A stretch of 64,000 nucleotides of DNA from Lampris incognitus (lineage: Eukaryota; Chordata; Actinopteri; Lampriformes; Lampridae), in assembly GCF_029633865.1 (NCBI RefSeq), contig NC_079217.1, forward strand, positions 33,367,090 to 33,431,089. Direction: 5' to 3'. A program made the translations under genes and the position numbers. Positions 1-10,249 of the stretch are shown here, one piece after another. The notes below the pieces were generated by a model that saw nothing but the letters and a program-made list of their open reading frames with translations, was not told where the DNA came from and did no database searches. Numbering within the stretch: position 1 is the first letter of the stretch; each line of letters opens with the position of its first letter.

Positions 1-456
1 CTTTTGGGGAAAAGTGGGGAATATAGGGCCCTCTGTATACAAAAAGGTCCGATATTCCCCGGTCTCATACAAAGCGGGGAACATAGGACCCGGGGACTAT
101 AGGACCCGGGGACTATAGGGAGGACCCCTCTGCCTTAACCACGGCTTTGTTTAATTCTGGGAAGATACACCATTCACTAGCCTTAGGTAAGTGTAGTATT
201 TTCTCAGTGGAGGCACCACGCTACTACATTGATAAATATCTTGGCTAATTATTTCTATTATCATTTATCACTATTATTGTCATTAGTGGCACTAGCCTAC
301 TAGTTCACAGGAGGTTCGGCCAGCTCACCATTCCACAGCTGAGAACTCAGGATCCTGTTGCGCCATTGGATTTTCTTGTAACACTTTAGTAACTGGTAGC
401 ATTAGGATGTTGTCTTGTTTAAATGTGCTTGGCGTTGCCCGCCAGTGAAGAAGGGG

Positions 457-458
<2 letters not shown>
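1..458. other. Non-coding, unassigned
   Basis: I see no gene here. The first 130 bases are rich in GGGGAA and GGACCC words and contain two adjacent copies of a short unit reading GGACCCGGGGACTATA at about 88-125. This may be the edge of a repeat whose remainder lies outside the window. Confidence 0.4.
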
Positions 459-487
<29 letters not shown>

Positions 488-517
488 CATACATACACAC
501 ACACCTACATACATACA

Positions 518-549
<32 letters not shown>

Positions 550-558
550 CATATATAG
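459..558. repeat. (ACAT)n microsatellite
   Basis: About 100 bases of nearly pure ACAT tetranucleotide with a short ACAC interruption near 495-503. Open frames through it (YIHT or VCMY repeats) are simple-sequence artefacts. It directly abuts the left end of the Tc1 element. Confidence 0.95.
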
Positions 559-967
559 TATATGCACAGTACATCCGGAAAGTATTCACACCCCTTCACT
601 TTCCCCACATTTTGTTATGTTACAGCCTTATTCCAAAATGGATTAAATTCCTTTTTTTTCTCATCAATCTAACAAAATACCCCATAATGACAAAGTGAAA
701 AAGGTTTTGTAGAAATTTTTGCAAATTTACTAAAAATAAAAAACTGAAATATTGCATGTACATAAGTATTCACACCCTTTGCTATGACACTCAAAATTGA
801 GCTCAGGTTCATCTTGTTTCCACTGATCATCCTTGAGATGTTCCTACATCTTGATTGTAGTCCACCTACAGAAAATTCAATTGATTGGACATAATTTGGA
901 ACGGCGCACACACCTGTCTATATAAGGTCCCACTGTTGACAGTGTATGTCAGAGAAGAAACCAAGCC

Positions 968-1951
968 ATGAAGTCAAAGGAATTGTCTGTGGACCTCCGA
1001 GACAGGATTGTATCCAGGCACAGATCTGGGGAAGGGTACAAAAAAATTTCTACAGCTTTGAAGGTCCCGAAGAGCACAGTGGTCTCCATCATTCATAAAT
1101 GGAAGAAGTTTGGATCCACCAGGACTCTTCCCAGAGCTGGCCGCCCAGCCAAACTGAGCAATCGGGGGAGAAGGGCCTTGGTCAGGGAGGTGACCAAGAA
1201 CCCGATGGTCACTCTGACAGAGCTCCAGTGTTCCTCTGTGGAGATGGGAGAACCTTCCAGAAGGACAACCATCTCTGCAGCACTCCACCAATCAGGCCTT
1301 TATAGTAGAGTGGCCAGACGGAAGCCTCTGCTCAGTAAAAGACACATGACAGCCCGCTTGGAGTTTGCCAGAAAGCACCTAAAGGACTCTCAAACCATGA
1401 GAAACAAGATTCTCTGGTCTGATGAAACCAAGATTGAACTCTTTGGCCTTAATGCCAAACATCACATCTGGAGGAAACCAGGCACCTCTCATCACCTTGC
1501 TAATACCATCCCTACAGTGAAGCATGGTGATGGTAGCATCATGCTGTGGGGATGTTTTTCAGCGGCAGGAACTGGGAGACTAGTCAGGATCGAGGGAAAG
1601 ATGAATGGAGCAAAGTACAGAGAGATCCTTGATGAAAACCTGCTCCAGAGCGCTCAGGACCTCAGACTGGGGCGAAGGTTTACCTTTCAACACGACAACG
1701 ACCCTAAGCACACAGCCAAGACAACGAAGGAGTGGCTTCGGGACAAGTCTGTGAATGTCCTTGAGTGGCCCAGCCAGAGCCCAGACTTGAACCCCATTGA
1801 ACATCTGTGGAAAGACCTGAAAATACCTGTGCAGCGACGCTCCCCATCTAACCTTACAGAGCTCGAGAGGATCTGCATAGTCCATGGGCCAGAGCCCAAA
1901 ATTTCCTATTTCGGTACACTCAAGGTGGCAAAACTTACTTATAATTTTTGA
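968..1951 (+). pseudogene. Tc1-a transposase, 5' part (codons after 1877 are foreign)
   Basis: This encodes a DDE transposase that excises and reinserts the Tc1 element at TA. The N-terminus holds paired helix-turn-helix DNA-binding regions and a GRPAKLSNR linker (about residues 77-85). The catalytic triad is visible as WSDETK (about 149-154), HDNDPKHT (about 241-248) and PDLNPIEHLW (about 273-282), giving DD34E spacing. No stop or frameshift occurs up to 1877. From 1878 the frame reads Academ-1 terminal repeat, so the last roughly 25 residues to 1951 are not transposase. The true C-terminal codons lie at 8640-8749. The copy was evidently intact when it was hit. Start choice is the ATG at 968 in the usual leader context. 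Confidence 0.9.
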
Positions 1952-2458
1952 AAGGATCCATGTCTGTAGATGATATTTTGGTATGATAACCATTCCTGAG
2001 TGGCAGCTGTATCACAGTTATCAGCTCATGAAGTTAACCACCCCCTAAAGTAAATTGCATTTTAGACGCTGGTGCATATCCTGGTTTGGCCTCATGGTCA
2101 GGACATTTTTCAATGTTCTATAATATTGTCTTTGGTATCATTTTAAAGGGGACCTTCTTAGCTTTCATTCAAGCCCTGTTGTGGATATTTCTCACAAATA
2201 TAGAGGTCACTTGAGCTCTTCAACCCGTCAATAACACACATCTTTCTGCAATGTTCGCCTAAACTATATACTTTCTTTTAGCCCTGTGGCATCTAGGAAT
2301 ATCAGGGACACAAAACACAAAAACTGGAATACTCACAGGACTGTTAAGATTCAGGAAATGTATAATATACCCATACTATTTCATTGTGTGAGGTGATTGT
2401 GAACCTTAAATTAGAAGGGCATTATTACTAAGAAACTAACTAGACCAAAGCCAGTTAG
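1878..2458 (+). repeat. Academ-1 left terminal inverted repeat
   Basis: Pairs with 8083-8635 in inverted orientation. The match is near-perfect apart from about 15 bp near the tip, where the left arm has extra bases, and an insertion near 2420. The inner edge lies at the shared word ACTAGACCAAAGCCAGTTA. Confidence 0.9.
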
Positions 2459-3127
2459 TCCATGGGTCAGACCAGATATCGATATCACCCAAGGTGACAA
2501 CTTCACTGGTGCCATTTTATTTGGTACACTAACAGAAGTAAAATAATACATGATAACCTTTCCAAATGAGCAGCTATTTCATTTTTCTTTCAGGAAACCT
2601 GTTTCTGTGCCTCTCACGATTGTGTATTTGCCCAGATTTTTACAAATATAGCATTTCAACACCCCTGGTACTGATTAGCCTAGCTTAAACCCTGGGACAG
2701 TTCTTAGTTGGCCAACAACCAAGGATAACCAGTACTGTGTACTTCCATTCATTGTGCTAAGCTAGGCTAACGTGCAGCCAGATAGCTTTCTACTGAACAC
2801 ATATAGAGGAAACTGGTATCTATCTTCTTGTCTCACTCTGGAGAAGATTGTAAGCTAATTTCCCATAATGTTAGCATGTTCTTTTAATGTATATGTTAAT
2901 ATGATTAGTTAACGTGGCTACGAGGAACTTTCATCTTGTGTTGATTTTAGCGGCCTCATGTGGACAAAATACAGCTGTTGCATAGCAACTAGGTAATGTA
3001 TCTATTTGTGGCTATGTAAGATAAATAATGGTAATATGACGCTGGTGAAGCAAAGTAAACTTTGTTTTAGTAGTGTTCATACACCTAAGTTACATGTATT
3101 TGTTTGTATGTGGCAGGTGAAAACTGA
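2459..3127 (+). other. Academ-1 5' leader, no gene seen
   Basis: AT-rich non-coding sequence between the left inverted repeat and the first coding frame. A transposase promoter would be expected here, but I see no distinctive TATA or initiator element that I could defend. Confidence 0.4.
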
Positions 3128-3133
3128 GTGAAT

Positions 3134-4103
3134 ATGGCCACTGGTGAACAAGCAAGTTTTTACCCAATACCAAAGCGCCCACGGGTGGAGTGCATTATCC
3201 ACTGTTCTGATGATACAGATAAGCTGGTTTCACTACAAAGTGTCGACTCATGGAGAACTGCTCAGGGCAGCTCAGATACGAAATCATGCACCAGTTTTGA
3301 AACTGGCAAAAGACATTCCTGAGGGACAGATTCCAGCAATCTACTACCACAGAAAGTGTCGCAGTATCTTCACTATGAAGCAAATTCTTGATGGCCTCCT
3401 TGCAAAAGAAAAGAAAAGTTGTGTCTCTGCTGAAGAGAAACAATCTAAGAGAGTAGCTCGACATGCTTCAAGTACATCTAGGACTTATGATGCAGAGTGC
3501 ATATTTTGTCAGAAAAACAGCAAATATTCCAAGAGACAGAATACGAGAGAAGTACTGGTGCAGTGTCGAGAACTGCGAGCTGATGCAAAGATCAGGAGTG
3601 CAGCCACAAAGAAAAGGGACAGCAGAATCCTTGCCATTGTGAGTAGAGACCTTGTAGCAGCTGAAGGGCACTACCACAGGTCATGCTATAGACTTTACAC
3701 CAAAGAAGAGGTTTCCAAAGGAGAGGTTGCCAGCAATGAAGATGATGATGCTGCAGCCCAGTATGAAGCTGCTGTGAATAAGGCATACAATGAGCTGTTC
3801 CTCTTCATCAGGATGGAGCTTTTTGGCAATCCTCAAGTGATGACAATGACTGATCTGTCTTCTAGACTGGTAGCTTCAATGAACTCCCAAGGCATTGCCC
3901 AAGTCCTGGAGAGTGAGTTTGCTGGAGCCTTGCAGATATTCCCTGATGAGAAAGGAAAATTCCTCCTCTATCCCGATAACTTGTCCATGAGGGAACTTGC
4001 CAAAGAAAATCAGTCTCTCAAAAGGGAGCTGCAGACCCTGAAAAGTGTCAGTGCACAAGATGTTATAGCCAAAAGCAGCCATCAAATTGAGAGCAGACAT
4101 TAA
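3134..4103 (+). pseudogene. Academ-1 protein, N-terminal part (zinc-binding modules)
   Basis: This reads as the N-terminal fifth of the element's protein. It begins at ATG 3134, changes frame near 3250, and then stays open to a TAA at 4101-4103. Two similar cysteine/histidine modules are visible. The first has CIIHC followed by YHRKC, and the second has CIFC followed by YHRSCYRLYT, so a duplicated zinc-binding unit is likely. Frame comparison suggests one single-base indel near 3250. A second, in the AAAA run at 4071-4074, separates this part from the 1,229-codon frame that starts at 4087. I infer that the ancestor made one protein of about 1,550 residues. Confidence 0.75.
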
Positions 4104-7100
4104 AAGTCAAGATGTTCCTCAAACCTGGCCGCCTGAAGTCAAACCAGAAGCAGAATGTCCTACCATTCCAGAGTCGCTCATTATCTTCCTGTACTCTCTA
4201 CTCACAGGCTCAAATGATCCTGATCATGCATCCCAGAGAGTGCAGTGCCTTCTGCAGTCATTTGGCCATGACATAGTATATGCAGTGACATGTGGAAATA
4301 CCAAGCCTTCCAAGCACATTGTTCTGCCATTCAGTGTCAAATCGTTGACAGGAAATGTAGAGTTGATAAACATCCTCAACCGACTTGGTCACAGTGTGTC
4401 CTATTCACAGATGGAAGAGATCAACACTGCCCTGTGTCTCCAGAAACTCTCATCATCAGGGAGTGGCATTGCCCTTCCAGCTAACATCCATCCTGGCATA
4501 TTCACAACTTTAGCCTGGGACAATATCGACCGTCTTGAAGAAACTGTCAGTGGTGAGGGAACATCTCACAGAGTCAATGGGATTGCTGTGCAAGCAAAGC
4601 CAGTCAACCCACTTCCTGTCCAACCCATGCCCACTGTTCCCAAAACAAAGAAGAGAAGCATTGATGGACCCCCACCAATGTTACCAACTTACAATGCTGG
4701 ACAACGGGTAGGGCCACCACAAAGCAAAAAGTCAGATGCCGATACTGCAGCCAATACTAAGCTTGCCAGAGAGAAAAACCTTCTTTGGGTCCTAGCACGC
4801 ATGTCACAACAAGAAGAACAGTCAGTCAGCAGCTGGACAGGCTTCAACATCCTGACTCGAGGAGAGATGACGGTCATCCCCGACAATATAGGCTATCTGC
4901 CTACCATCAATGCTCCAGCGACACAAATGTCTACTGTCAACGAGGTGCTTAACCAGTCACTGAGCATCATGCAGTGCTTAGGCCTGAGGAAGATTGTCTG
5001 TGTCTTTGACCAAGCCCTGTATGCGAAGGCTGTCGAGATCACATGGAAACACCATGACAAGTTCCATGATATCATCGTTAGGCTTGGGGTATTCCACACC
5101 ATCTGCACACTGCTGGCAATAATAGGAAAGCGTTTCCAAGATGCTGGACTCAAAGACCTCTGCATTGAGTCTGGCATGATTGCAGAAGGCTCAATTGCTG
5201 GTGTTATGGATGGCCACAAGTACAACAGGGCAGTGCGACTACACAAGCTCCTGTATGAGGCTCTCATGCGACTGACCTTGAATGGTTTCCTGTCCTGGTT
5301 GGAAGAAACTCACAGGAATGACATTGTTCACCTGAATGAGACACTGAAGACCATTGACAGCCTTGGGAAAGAAGTCTCACAACATGCTTTGAAGGAGGTC
5401 CTCGAGAACAGCTCTTGTACACGCATCATGGATCTATTTGAAGTCTACCGTGAGTTCCTTAGAGGTGGAAACGGCAGCCTCTCGAACTTCTGGATGTCCT
5501 ATTTGGACATGGTTGAAATCTTGTTGGGGCTCATCCGAGCATCCAGAGAGGGAGACTGGATGCTACACTTGGCTAGCATTCGAGCAATGATCCCATGGTG
5601 CTTTGCTTATGACAGGATGAATTATGCACGCTACCTCCCCTACTACTATGCCCAGATGTCTGAGCTGCCCATCACACACCCAGATGTGTACACAGAATTC
5701 ATGGAAGGAGGCTTCTCAGTCCAACTGGGCTCCACCAATCCCTTTGGCCGAATCCCTGTTGACCAAGCTATAGAAGAAACGGTGAACAAAGACACCCAAA
5801 CAGCTGGAGGGACAAAGGGATTCAGCTTGAAGCCAGGAGCTGTGACCAAATATTATCTCACAGCTGAGTATAGAAGCATGTACCTCAGACAGCTGACAGA
5901 CCTGACAGGTCAAGGCAGGTGCAAATGGTCTCATCCAGATCTACAGAGTCCAAGGATCAAGAGAGATGAAGCAGATGTCCAGTCTCTCATGGACCTTATG
6001 GAGAATAACTGGCTCAATCCTATGTCCCCTGATGAGATTGATTTGGTTAGCCTCTCCACTGGCAACATGGTTCCACCTGATGTGACCATAGATCTCTTGA
6101 GAGCTCTTGAGAAAGGAGAAGAGGCCTACCAAGCATTCCAGCAAACAAGGTTAGATGCAGACCCACCACCTGTGAAATTCCACGACAAGATGACCAAGCA
6201 AAGTCTGAAAACATTCTCCAATGTCAGCACAAAACAAGCTCATGGAAAGAAAGCACAGGATGTGGTTCTGAAGGCAGATAGAAACCTTTTCAGTCACATG
6301 ATCCTGGTGGCTGAAAGCAGGAAGGTGAATCTGAAGGATGTCCTTGCCTACCCATTGGGCCCACTACCATGGGCACTGGCAAATGCTGATGGGTCCTTAC
6401 GAAAAACAAACAAGGCTGCACTTGCCAGAGAGCTTGAAAAGAATGTATCTCCTGCAGAAGACATCCCAATCCCATCTACTTCCATCATTGATGGGATGAG
6501 CCTGGTCCAAAAAATGAATGGCAACAACAAAACCTTTGCACAGGTGGCAGAGTCAGCCTTGACCCAGGTCCTCCATGAGGGAGCACAGAGTGGGAGGATT
6601 GATGTTGTTTTTGATGTCTATCACCAGACTTCGATCAAAGATGCTGAACGACTGAACTGGGGTGGAGACATCACTCTCCAGTACAAGAATCTTGCAGGGG
6701 GACACCACGTCCAGCAGTGGAGAAAATTTCTGTGCAGTTCCTCCAACAAGACCAGTCTCATCAAGTTTCTGGTGGAAGAGTGGAAACTCCCACGATACAG
6801 AGCTATGCTGCATGGCAAGGTGTTGTACATGACCTGTGAGGAAACCTGCTACAAGTTGACAGAAGATGGGTGTGAGGAAGCAGCAGAACTGCACTCCACA
6901 CATGAAGAAGCTGACACCCGTCTGCTCCTGCATGCATTGCATGCAGCAAATGCGGGCTCAAAGTCAGTTATCATCACAGCTGAGGACACTGATGTCATGG
7001 TGCTTTGTCTTGGCTTCCAGAAGGACATCACCTGTCCCATCTACCAGAAGTGTGGGACTCAGAACCGCACACGGTTTGTCGACATCACCAAACTGGCAAG

Positions 7101-7776
7101 TTCACTTGGAGACAGCATCTGTGACAGCCTAATTGGCTTACATGCCTTCACAGGCTGCGACACTGTCAGTGCATTCGCTGGTCGAGGGAAGCTGAATGCC
7201 CTGAAGATAGTGAGAAAGCACACTTCCTGCCAAGAGACTTTCAGTCAACTGGGACAGACATGGAATGTGAGTGATGAGCTGTTCCAGAAAATTGAGCAGT
7301 TCACCTGTCGGATGTATGTTGCTAATAGCAGCACTGCTGAGGTGAACAAACTGCGTTACCAGCTCTTCTGCACCAAAAGGGGAGAGGTTGAGTCCAGCCA
7401 GCTGCCACCATGTAGAGACTGTCTCTTTATGCATGTTCAACGAGCCAACTATCAGGCAGCAATATGGAAGTGCTGTCTGCAGGCTAACCCTGTGGTACCA
7501 AGCCCTACTGTGTATGGATGGACCGACGATGAAGGCAAGCTGGCCATTTACTGGATGCGCTCCCCACCTGCACCAGATGTGGTCTTGGAAATGCTAACAT
7601 GCAAGTGTGTGCATTCATGCAAAATGCCAAGCTGCATGTGCCTGTCAAATGGACTTCCATGCACAGACATGTGCAGGTTACAGACCTGCAGTAACCAAAA
7701 ACAGCAGGATGGTCCAGAACTGGACTTTGAACTTGGGGAGTCAGATGATGAGAGAAACGAGCAGTTTGATGAATGA
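4087..7776 (+). CDS. Academ-1 main protein: transposase core, FEN/XPG-like motifs, Cys8
   Basis: An uninterrupted 1,229-codon frame that probably held the catalytic functions of the element. It is open from 4087 (TTG, not a true start) because the real N-terminus lies in the preceding shifted frame. Around residues 300-400 there is a conserved segment with CVFDQALYAKA, LGVFH and YNRAVRLHKL; a homologous stretch occurs in Academ-2. Around 935-1030 are HEEADTR, ITAEDTDV and TGCDTVSAFAGRGK. Their order and spacing resemble the acidic I-region and helix-hairpin-helix of FEN1/XPG 5' nucleases. The C-terminus (about 1171-1202) contains eight cysteines in CxC, xxC, xxxxCxC, PC, MC, TC order. Nuclease activity is inference. 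It could instead be described only as a transposon protein of unknown fold. Confidence 0.75.
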   Translation: MRADIKSQDVPQTWPPEVKPEAECPTIPESLIIFLYSLLTGSNDPDHASQRVQCLLQSFGHDIVYAVTCGNTKPSKHIVLPFSVKSLTGNVELINILNRLGHSVSYSQMEEINTALCLQKLSSSGSGIALPANIHPGIFTTLAWDNIDRLEETVSGEGTSHRVNGIAVQAKPVNPLPVQPMPTVPKTKKRSIDGPPPMLPTYNAGQRVGPPQSKKSDADTAANTKLAREKNLLWVLARMSQQEEQSVSSWTGFNILTRGEMTVIPDNIGYLPTINAPATQMSTVNEVLNQSLSIMQCLGLRKIVCVFDQALYAKAVEITWKHHDKFHDIIVRLGVFHTICTLLAIIGKRFQDAGLKDLCIESGMIAEGSIAGVMDGHKYNRAVRLHKLLYEALMRLTLNGFLSWLEETHRNDIVHLNETLKTIDSLGKEVSQHALKEVLENSSCTRIMDLFEVYREFLRGGNGSLSNFWMSYLDMVEILLGLIRASREGDWMLHLASIRAMIPWCFAYDRMNYARYLPYYYAQMSELPITHPDVYTEFMEGGFSVQLGSTNPFGRIPVDQAIEETVNKDTQTAGGTKGFSLKPGAVTKYYLTAEYRSMYLRQLTDLTGQGRCKWSHPDLQSPRIKRDEADVQSLMDLMENNWLNPMSPDEIDLVSLSTGNMVPPDVTIDLLRALEKGEEAYQAFQQTRLDADPPPVKFHDKMTKQSLKTFSNVSTKQAHGKKAQDVVLKADRNLFSHMILVAESRKVNLKDVLAYPLGPLPWALANADGSLRKTNKAALARELEKNVSPAEDIPIPSTSIIDGMSLVQKMNGNNKTFAQVAESALTQVLHEGAQSGRIDVVFDVYHQTSIKDAERLNWGGDITLQYKNLAGGHHVQQWRKFLCSSSNKTSLIKFLVEEWKLPRYRAMLHGKVLYMTCEETCYKLTEDGCEEAAELHSTHEEADTRLLLHALHAANAGSKSVIITAEDTDVMVLCLGFQKDITCPIYQKCGTQNRTRFVDITKLASSLGDSICDSLIGLHAFTGCDTVSAFAGRGKLNALKIVRKHTSCQETFSQLGQTWNVSDELFQKIEQFTCRMYVANSSTAEVNKLRYQLFCTKRGEVESSQLPPCRDCLFMHVQRANYQAAIWKCCLQANPVVPSPTVYGWTDDEGKLAIYWMRSPPAPDVVLEMLTCKCVHSCKMPSCMCLSNGLPCTDMCRLQTCSNQKQQDGPELDFELGESDDERNEQFDE

Positions 7777-8082
7777 CAGTGTGATGATTCTGATGGTATT
7801 ACTGTGGTAGTAGTCTATTGATGCACAGGATGTTGATTCTGGACTTGGTTACCCAGAGCTTGATAACAATAATGTAACCATATTCACATATACCCATTAC
7901 CCTACCCATTACCATTACATATACCCACTAATGATATGGGATTACATGTATCATTGACTAAGTATATGTAAATGTCAATGTTGTTTAAAATATTAAAATA
8001 GTTCATTACCTCACTATGGTATTCCTTTTTATCATGTATTTTGATTGTGTATTTAAACAAATGTATAGAGACCAGTTTGTGA
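7777..8082 (+). other. Academ-1 3' untranslated region
   Basis: Short AT-rich segment between the stop codon and the right inverted repeat. It contains a small ATACCCATTACC repeat at about 7890-7930. No gene is visible. Confidence 0.45.
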
Positions 8083-8635
8083 CCTAACTGGCTTTGGTCT
8101 AGTTCTCAGAAATTTAAGGCTTACAATCACCTCACACAATGAAATAGTATGGGTATATTATACATTTCCTGAATCTTTACAGTCCTGTGAGTATTCCAGT
8201 TTTTGTGTTTTGTGTCCCTGATATTCCTAGATGCCACAGGGCTAAAAGAAAGTATATAGTTTAGGCGAAAATTGCAGAAAGATGTGTGTTATTGACGGGT
8301 TTAAGAGCTCAAGTGACCTCTATATTTGTGAGAAATATCCACAACAGGGCTTGAATGAAAGCTAAGAAGGTCCCCTTTAAAATGATACCAAAGACAATAT
8401 TATAGAACATTGAAAAATGTCCTGACCATGAGGCCAAACCAGGATATGCACCAGCGTCTAAAATGCAATTTAGTTTAGCGGGTGGTTAACTTCATGAGCT
8501 GATAACTGTGATACAGCTGCCACTCAGGAATGGTTATCATACCAAAATATCATCTACAGACATGGATCCTTTCAAAAATTATAAGTAAGTTTTGCCACCT
8601 TGAGTGTACCGAAATATCGTCTGGCCCATGGACTA
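8083..8635 (-). repeat. Academ-1 right terminal inverted repeat
   Basis: Reverse-complement partner of 1878-2458. The last bases before the TGCA target copy read TGGCCCATGGACTA (opposite strand TAGTCCATGGGCC). The arm holds no gene. Confidence 0.9.
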
Positions 8636-8639
8636 TGCA

Positions 8640-8749
8640 GAGAAGAATGGGAGAAATACCCCAAATATAGGTGTGCCAAGCTTGTAGCTTCATACCCAAG
8701 AAGGCTTGAGGCTGTAATCGCTGCCAAGGGTGCCTCAACCAAGTACTGA
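8640..8749 (+). pseudogene. Tc1-a transposase, 3' terminal codons
   Basis: This is the missing end of the transposase begun at 968. It resumes after the TGCA target copy at 8636-8639 and, read in the same frame as if the insertion were absent, runs to a TGA at 8747-8749. It encodes the usual Tc1 C-terminus with many Lys, Arg and Ala residues. It has no start of its own and cannot be expressed as a protein by itself. Confidence 0.85.
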
Positions 8750-8968
8750 GTAAAGGGTCTGAATACTTATGTACATGCAATATTTCAGTTTTTTATTTTT
8801 AATAAATTTGCAAAAATGTCTACACAACCTTTTTTGCTTTGTCATTATGGGGTATTGTATGTAGATTGATGAGAAAAAAAAGGAATTTAATCCATTTTGG
8901 AGTAAGGCTGTAACATAACAAAAAGTGGGGAAAGTGAAGGGGTGTGAATACTTTCCGGATGCACTGTA

Positions 8969-9180
8969 TATCCATCCATCCATCCATTATGTTAACCGCT
9001 TATCCTGCTCTCAGGGTCACGGGGATGCTGAGCCTATTCCAGCAGTCATTGGGCAGCAGGCGGGGAGACACCCAGGACAGGCCTTCATCCAAAGTGACGT
9101 ACATCTGAGAGTTAATATGACACAAGCAAGGATCTAGTCAGGGGACAACAATGCAACAATGCAAGTACATAATTGTGATG
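8969..9180. repeat. Fish interspersed-repeat fragments with (ATCC)n
   Basis: It begins with (ATCC)n at 8970-8986. A GC-rich segment with CTCAGGGTCACGGGGATGCT follows, which I recognise as a very common teleost repeat tail. From about 9090 a second repeat begins that reappears at about 55200-55290 (shared words include ACATCTGAGAGT and ACACAAGCAAGG). No coding content. Confidence 0.6.
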
Positions 9181-9640
9181 GAAACTATGTAGCTTCTGCC
9201 GGTTTTAATGAATCACCGTCAGGCACTGCATCAACATTCATGCACACCTTTTAAGAACTCCACAAGGTTACTTAGCCCCTATGGTTTTCTGTATTACAAT
9301 GTATCACACAGTATATTCGCAAGAACATTTGACTACTATAGACAGTATCTCCCCCTCTTTTGTGTTATTTCTATAACATCAAAGGAACACTTTAAAAGAA
9401 ATGGCTATTTTAAACAGCAAATATCATAAACTAAGATTAATTCAAATTGAGACATTTCAACATATACTTTCTTACTCAACCAAAGTACTGTAATATTAGT
9501 GTTACAGTTTCATAAACACAAATCAACATTATTGTCATCAACGTCAATACAACTTTTGTTTTGTTTCCTCCCTTTTTTATGTATTTATTTATTTATTTTT
9601 AGTACCCTTCTGTCCTTCCCACCCCCCAAAGGCCATATGA
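9181..9640. other. AT-rich non-coding sequence
   Basis: No gene is seen. The inner part may include the 3' region of the minus-strand Gypsy-1. A purine-rich tract on the minus strand at about 9615-9635 could be its polypurine tract. I could not find an LTR pair. Confidence 0.35.
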
Positions 9641-9650
9641 TTGCACTTGT

Positions 9651-9968
9651 CTACAGGGCAAGCCTGTCAACTGGCTTGCATACCCGTCCAGATCTGATCA
9701 CAGTCTGACCGGGTAAAGGGGTTGTGGATGGAGCCACACTCTGACTGACAGGAACAGTCTCTAACGTGGTGGCTCCGTCAGAGTGGGCGTTCGTCCCTGT
9801 CCTCTCACCGGGCGCTGCTGGGATGGGCTGGGGAACCAGCCCTGGTTGGATGTGACAGCGGTTCCGCTGCAGCGCGGCTCCTTGCTGCATCCTGATGATG
9901 AAGGATCTTGGGGTGGTGCTCTCATTTGAGATCACCGCTGGCAAAGACCATGACTCTTCATGGTCCAA
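9651..9968 (-). pseudogene. Gypsy-1 pol C-terminal tail
   Basis: A 105-residue frame at the 3' end of pol, downstream of the integrase core. It contains FIIRMQQGAALQRNRCHIQ, the integrase C-terminal barrel-like segment also seen in Gypsy-3 and Gypsy-4. It ends with RSGRVCKPVDRLAL, a terminal peptide shared with those two elements. It is separated from the rest of pol by frame breaks. Confidence 0.75.
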
Positions 9969-10249
9969 CTTGGAGAATACAACATATGCTGGTCACAGGG
10001 CAAGTAAGGGCCTGGCTCCATGATGACAGTTGAAGTAGTCAGCCTGTTTAGCCTTTTCCCTCCCATCCTTTTCTTTCAGAGCTTTTCTGCTGGGCCATTT
10101 GGGTTGGAGATTTTCCACCAAAGTGGGGAGTGTGGTTCTGATTTTTCTCCCCATCAACAGCTCCGCTGGGCTGTAGCCTGTGGTGGAGCAGGGAGTGGAC
10201 CTTTAGCTCATTAGAGCCATCACAGTATCTTCTTGCTTGAGAATTTTCT

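Larger units (their letters stand above)
1878..8635 (+). mobile_element. Academ-1, putative Academ-superfamily DNA transposon
   Basis: A 6,758 bp element inserted in the Tc1-a transposase. It is bounded by a 4-bp TGCA duplication (1874-1877 and 8636-8639). The terminal inverted repeats start TAGTCCATGGGCC and are about 581 bp (1878-2458) and 553 bp (8083-8635) long. It encodes one very long protein, now in two or three frames because of single-base indels. From memory of the Academ superfamily, its hallmarks are 3-4 bp target duplications, an eight-cysteine zinc motif and, in one lineage, an XPG-type nuclease. All three have counterparts here. The assignment is by motif and could be wrong at the superfamily level, but DNA-transposon status is well supported. 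Confidence 0.8.
565..8966 (+). mobile_element. Tc1-a, Tc1-like DNA transposon split by Academ-1
   Basis: The two ends are inverted copies of the same terminal repeat. The left end starts at 565 and the right end finishes at 8966, with outer bases CAGTRCATCCGGAAAG. The inverted repeats run about 200 bp (about 565-775 and 8752-8966), and a TA follows the right end. Subtracting the insertion at 1878-8635 leaves about 1.64 kb, the normal size of fish Tc1 elements. The transposase frame runs from 968 to 1877 and resumes at 8640. The left flank is microsatellite, so its TA target copy is not clean. Confidence 0.93.

Noticed and set aside
402..608. Open frames of VCMY or YIHT repeats on both strands
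   Set aside because: They are translations of an (ACAT)n microsatellite.
4087..7776. A conserved host gene
   Set aside because: It lies between long inverted repeats with a target duplication, inside a Tc1 transposase, and has transposon relatives elsewhere in the window.
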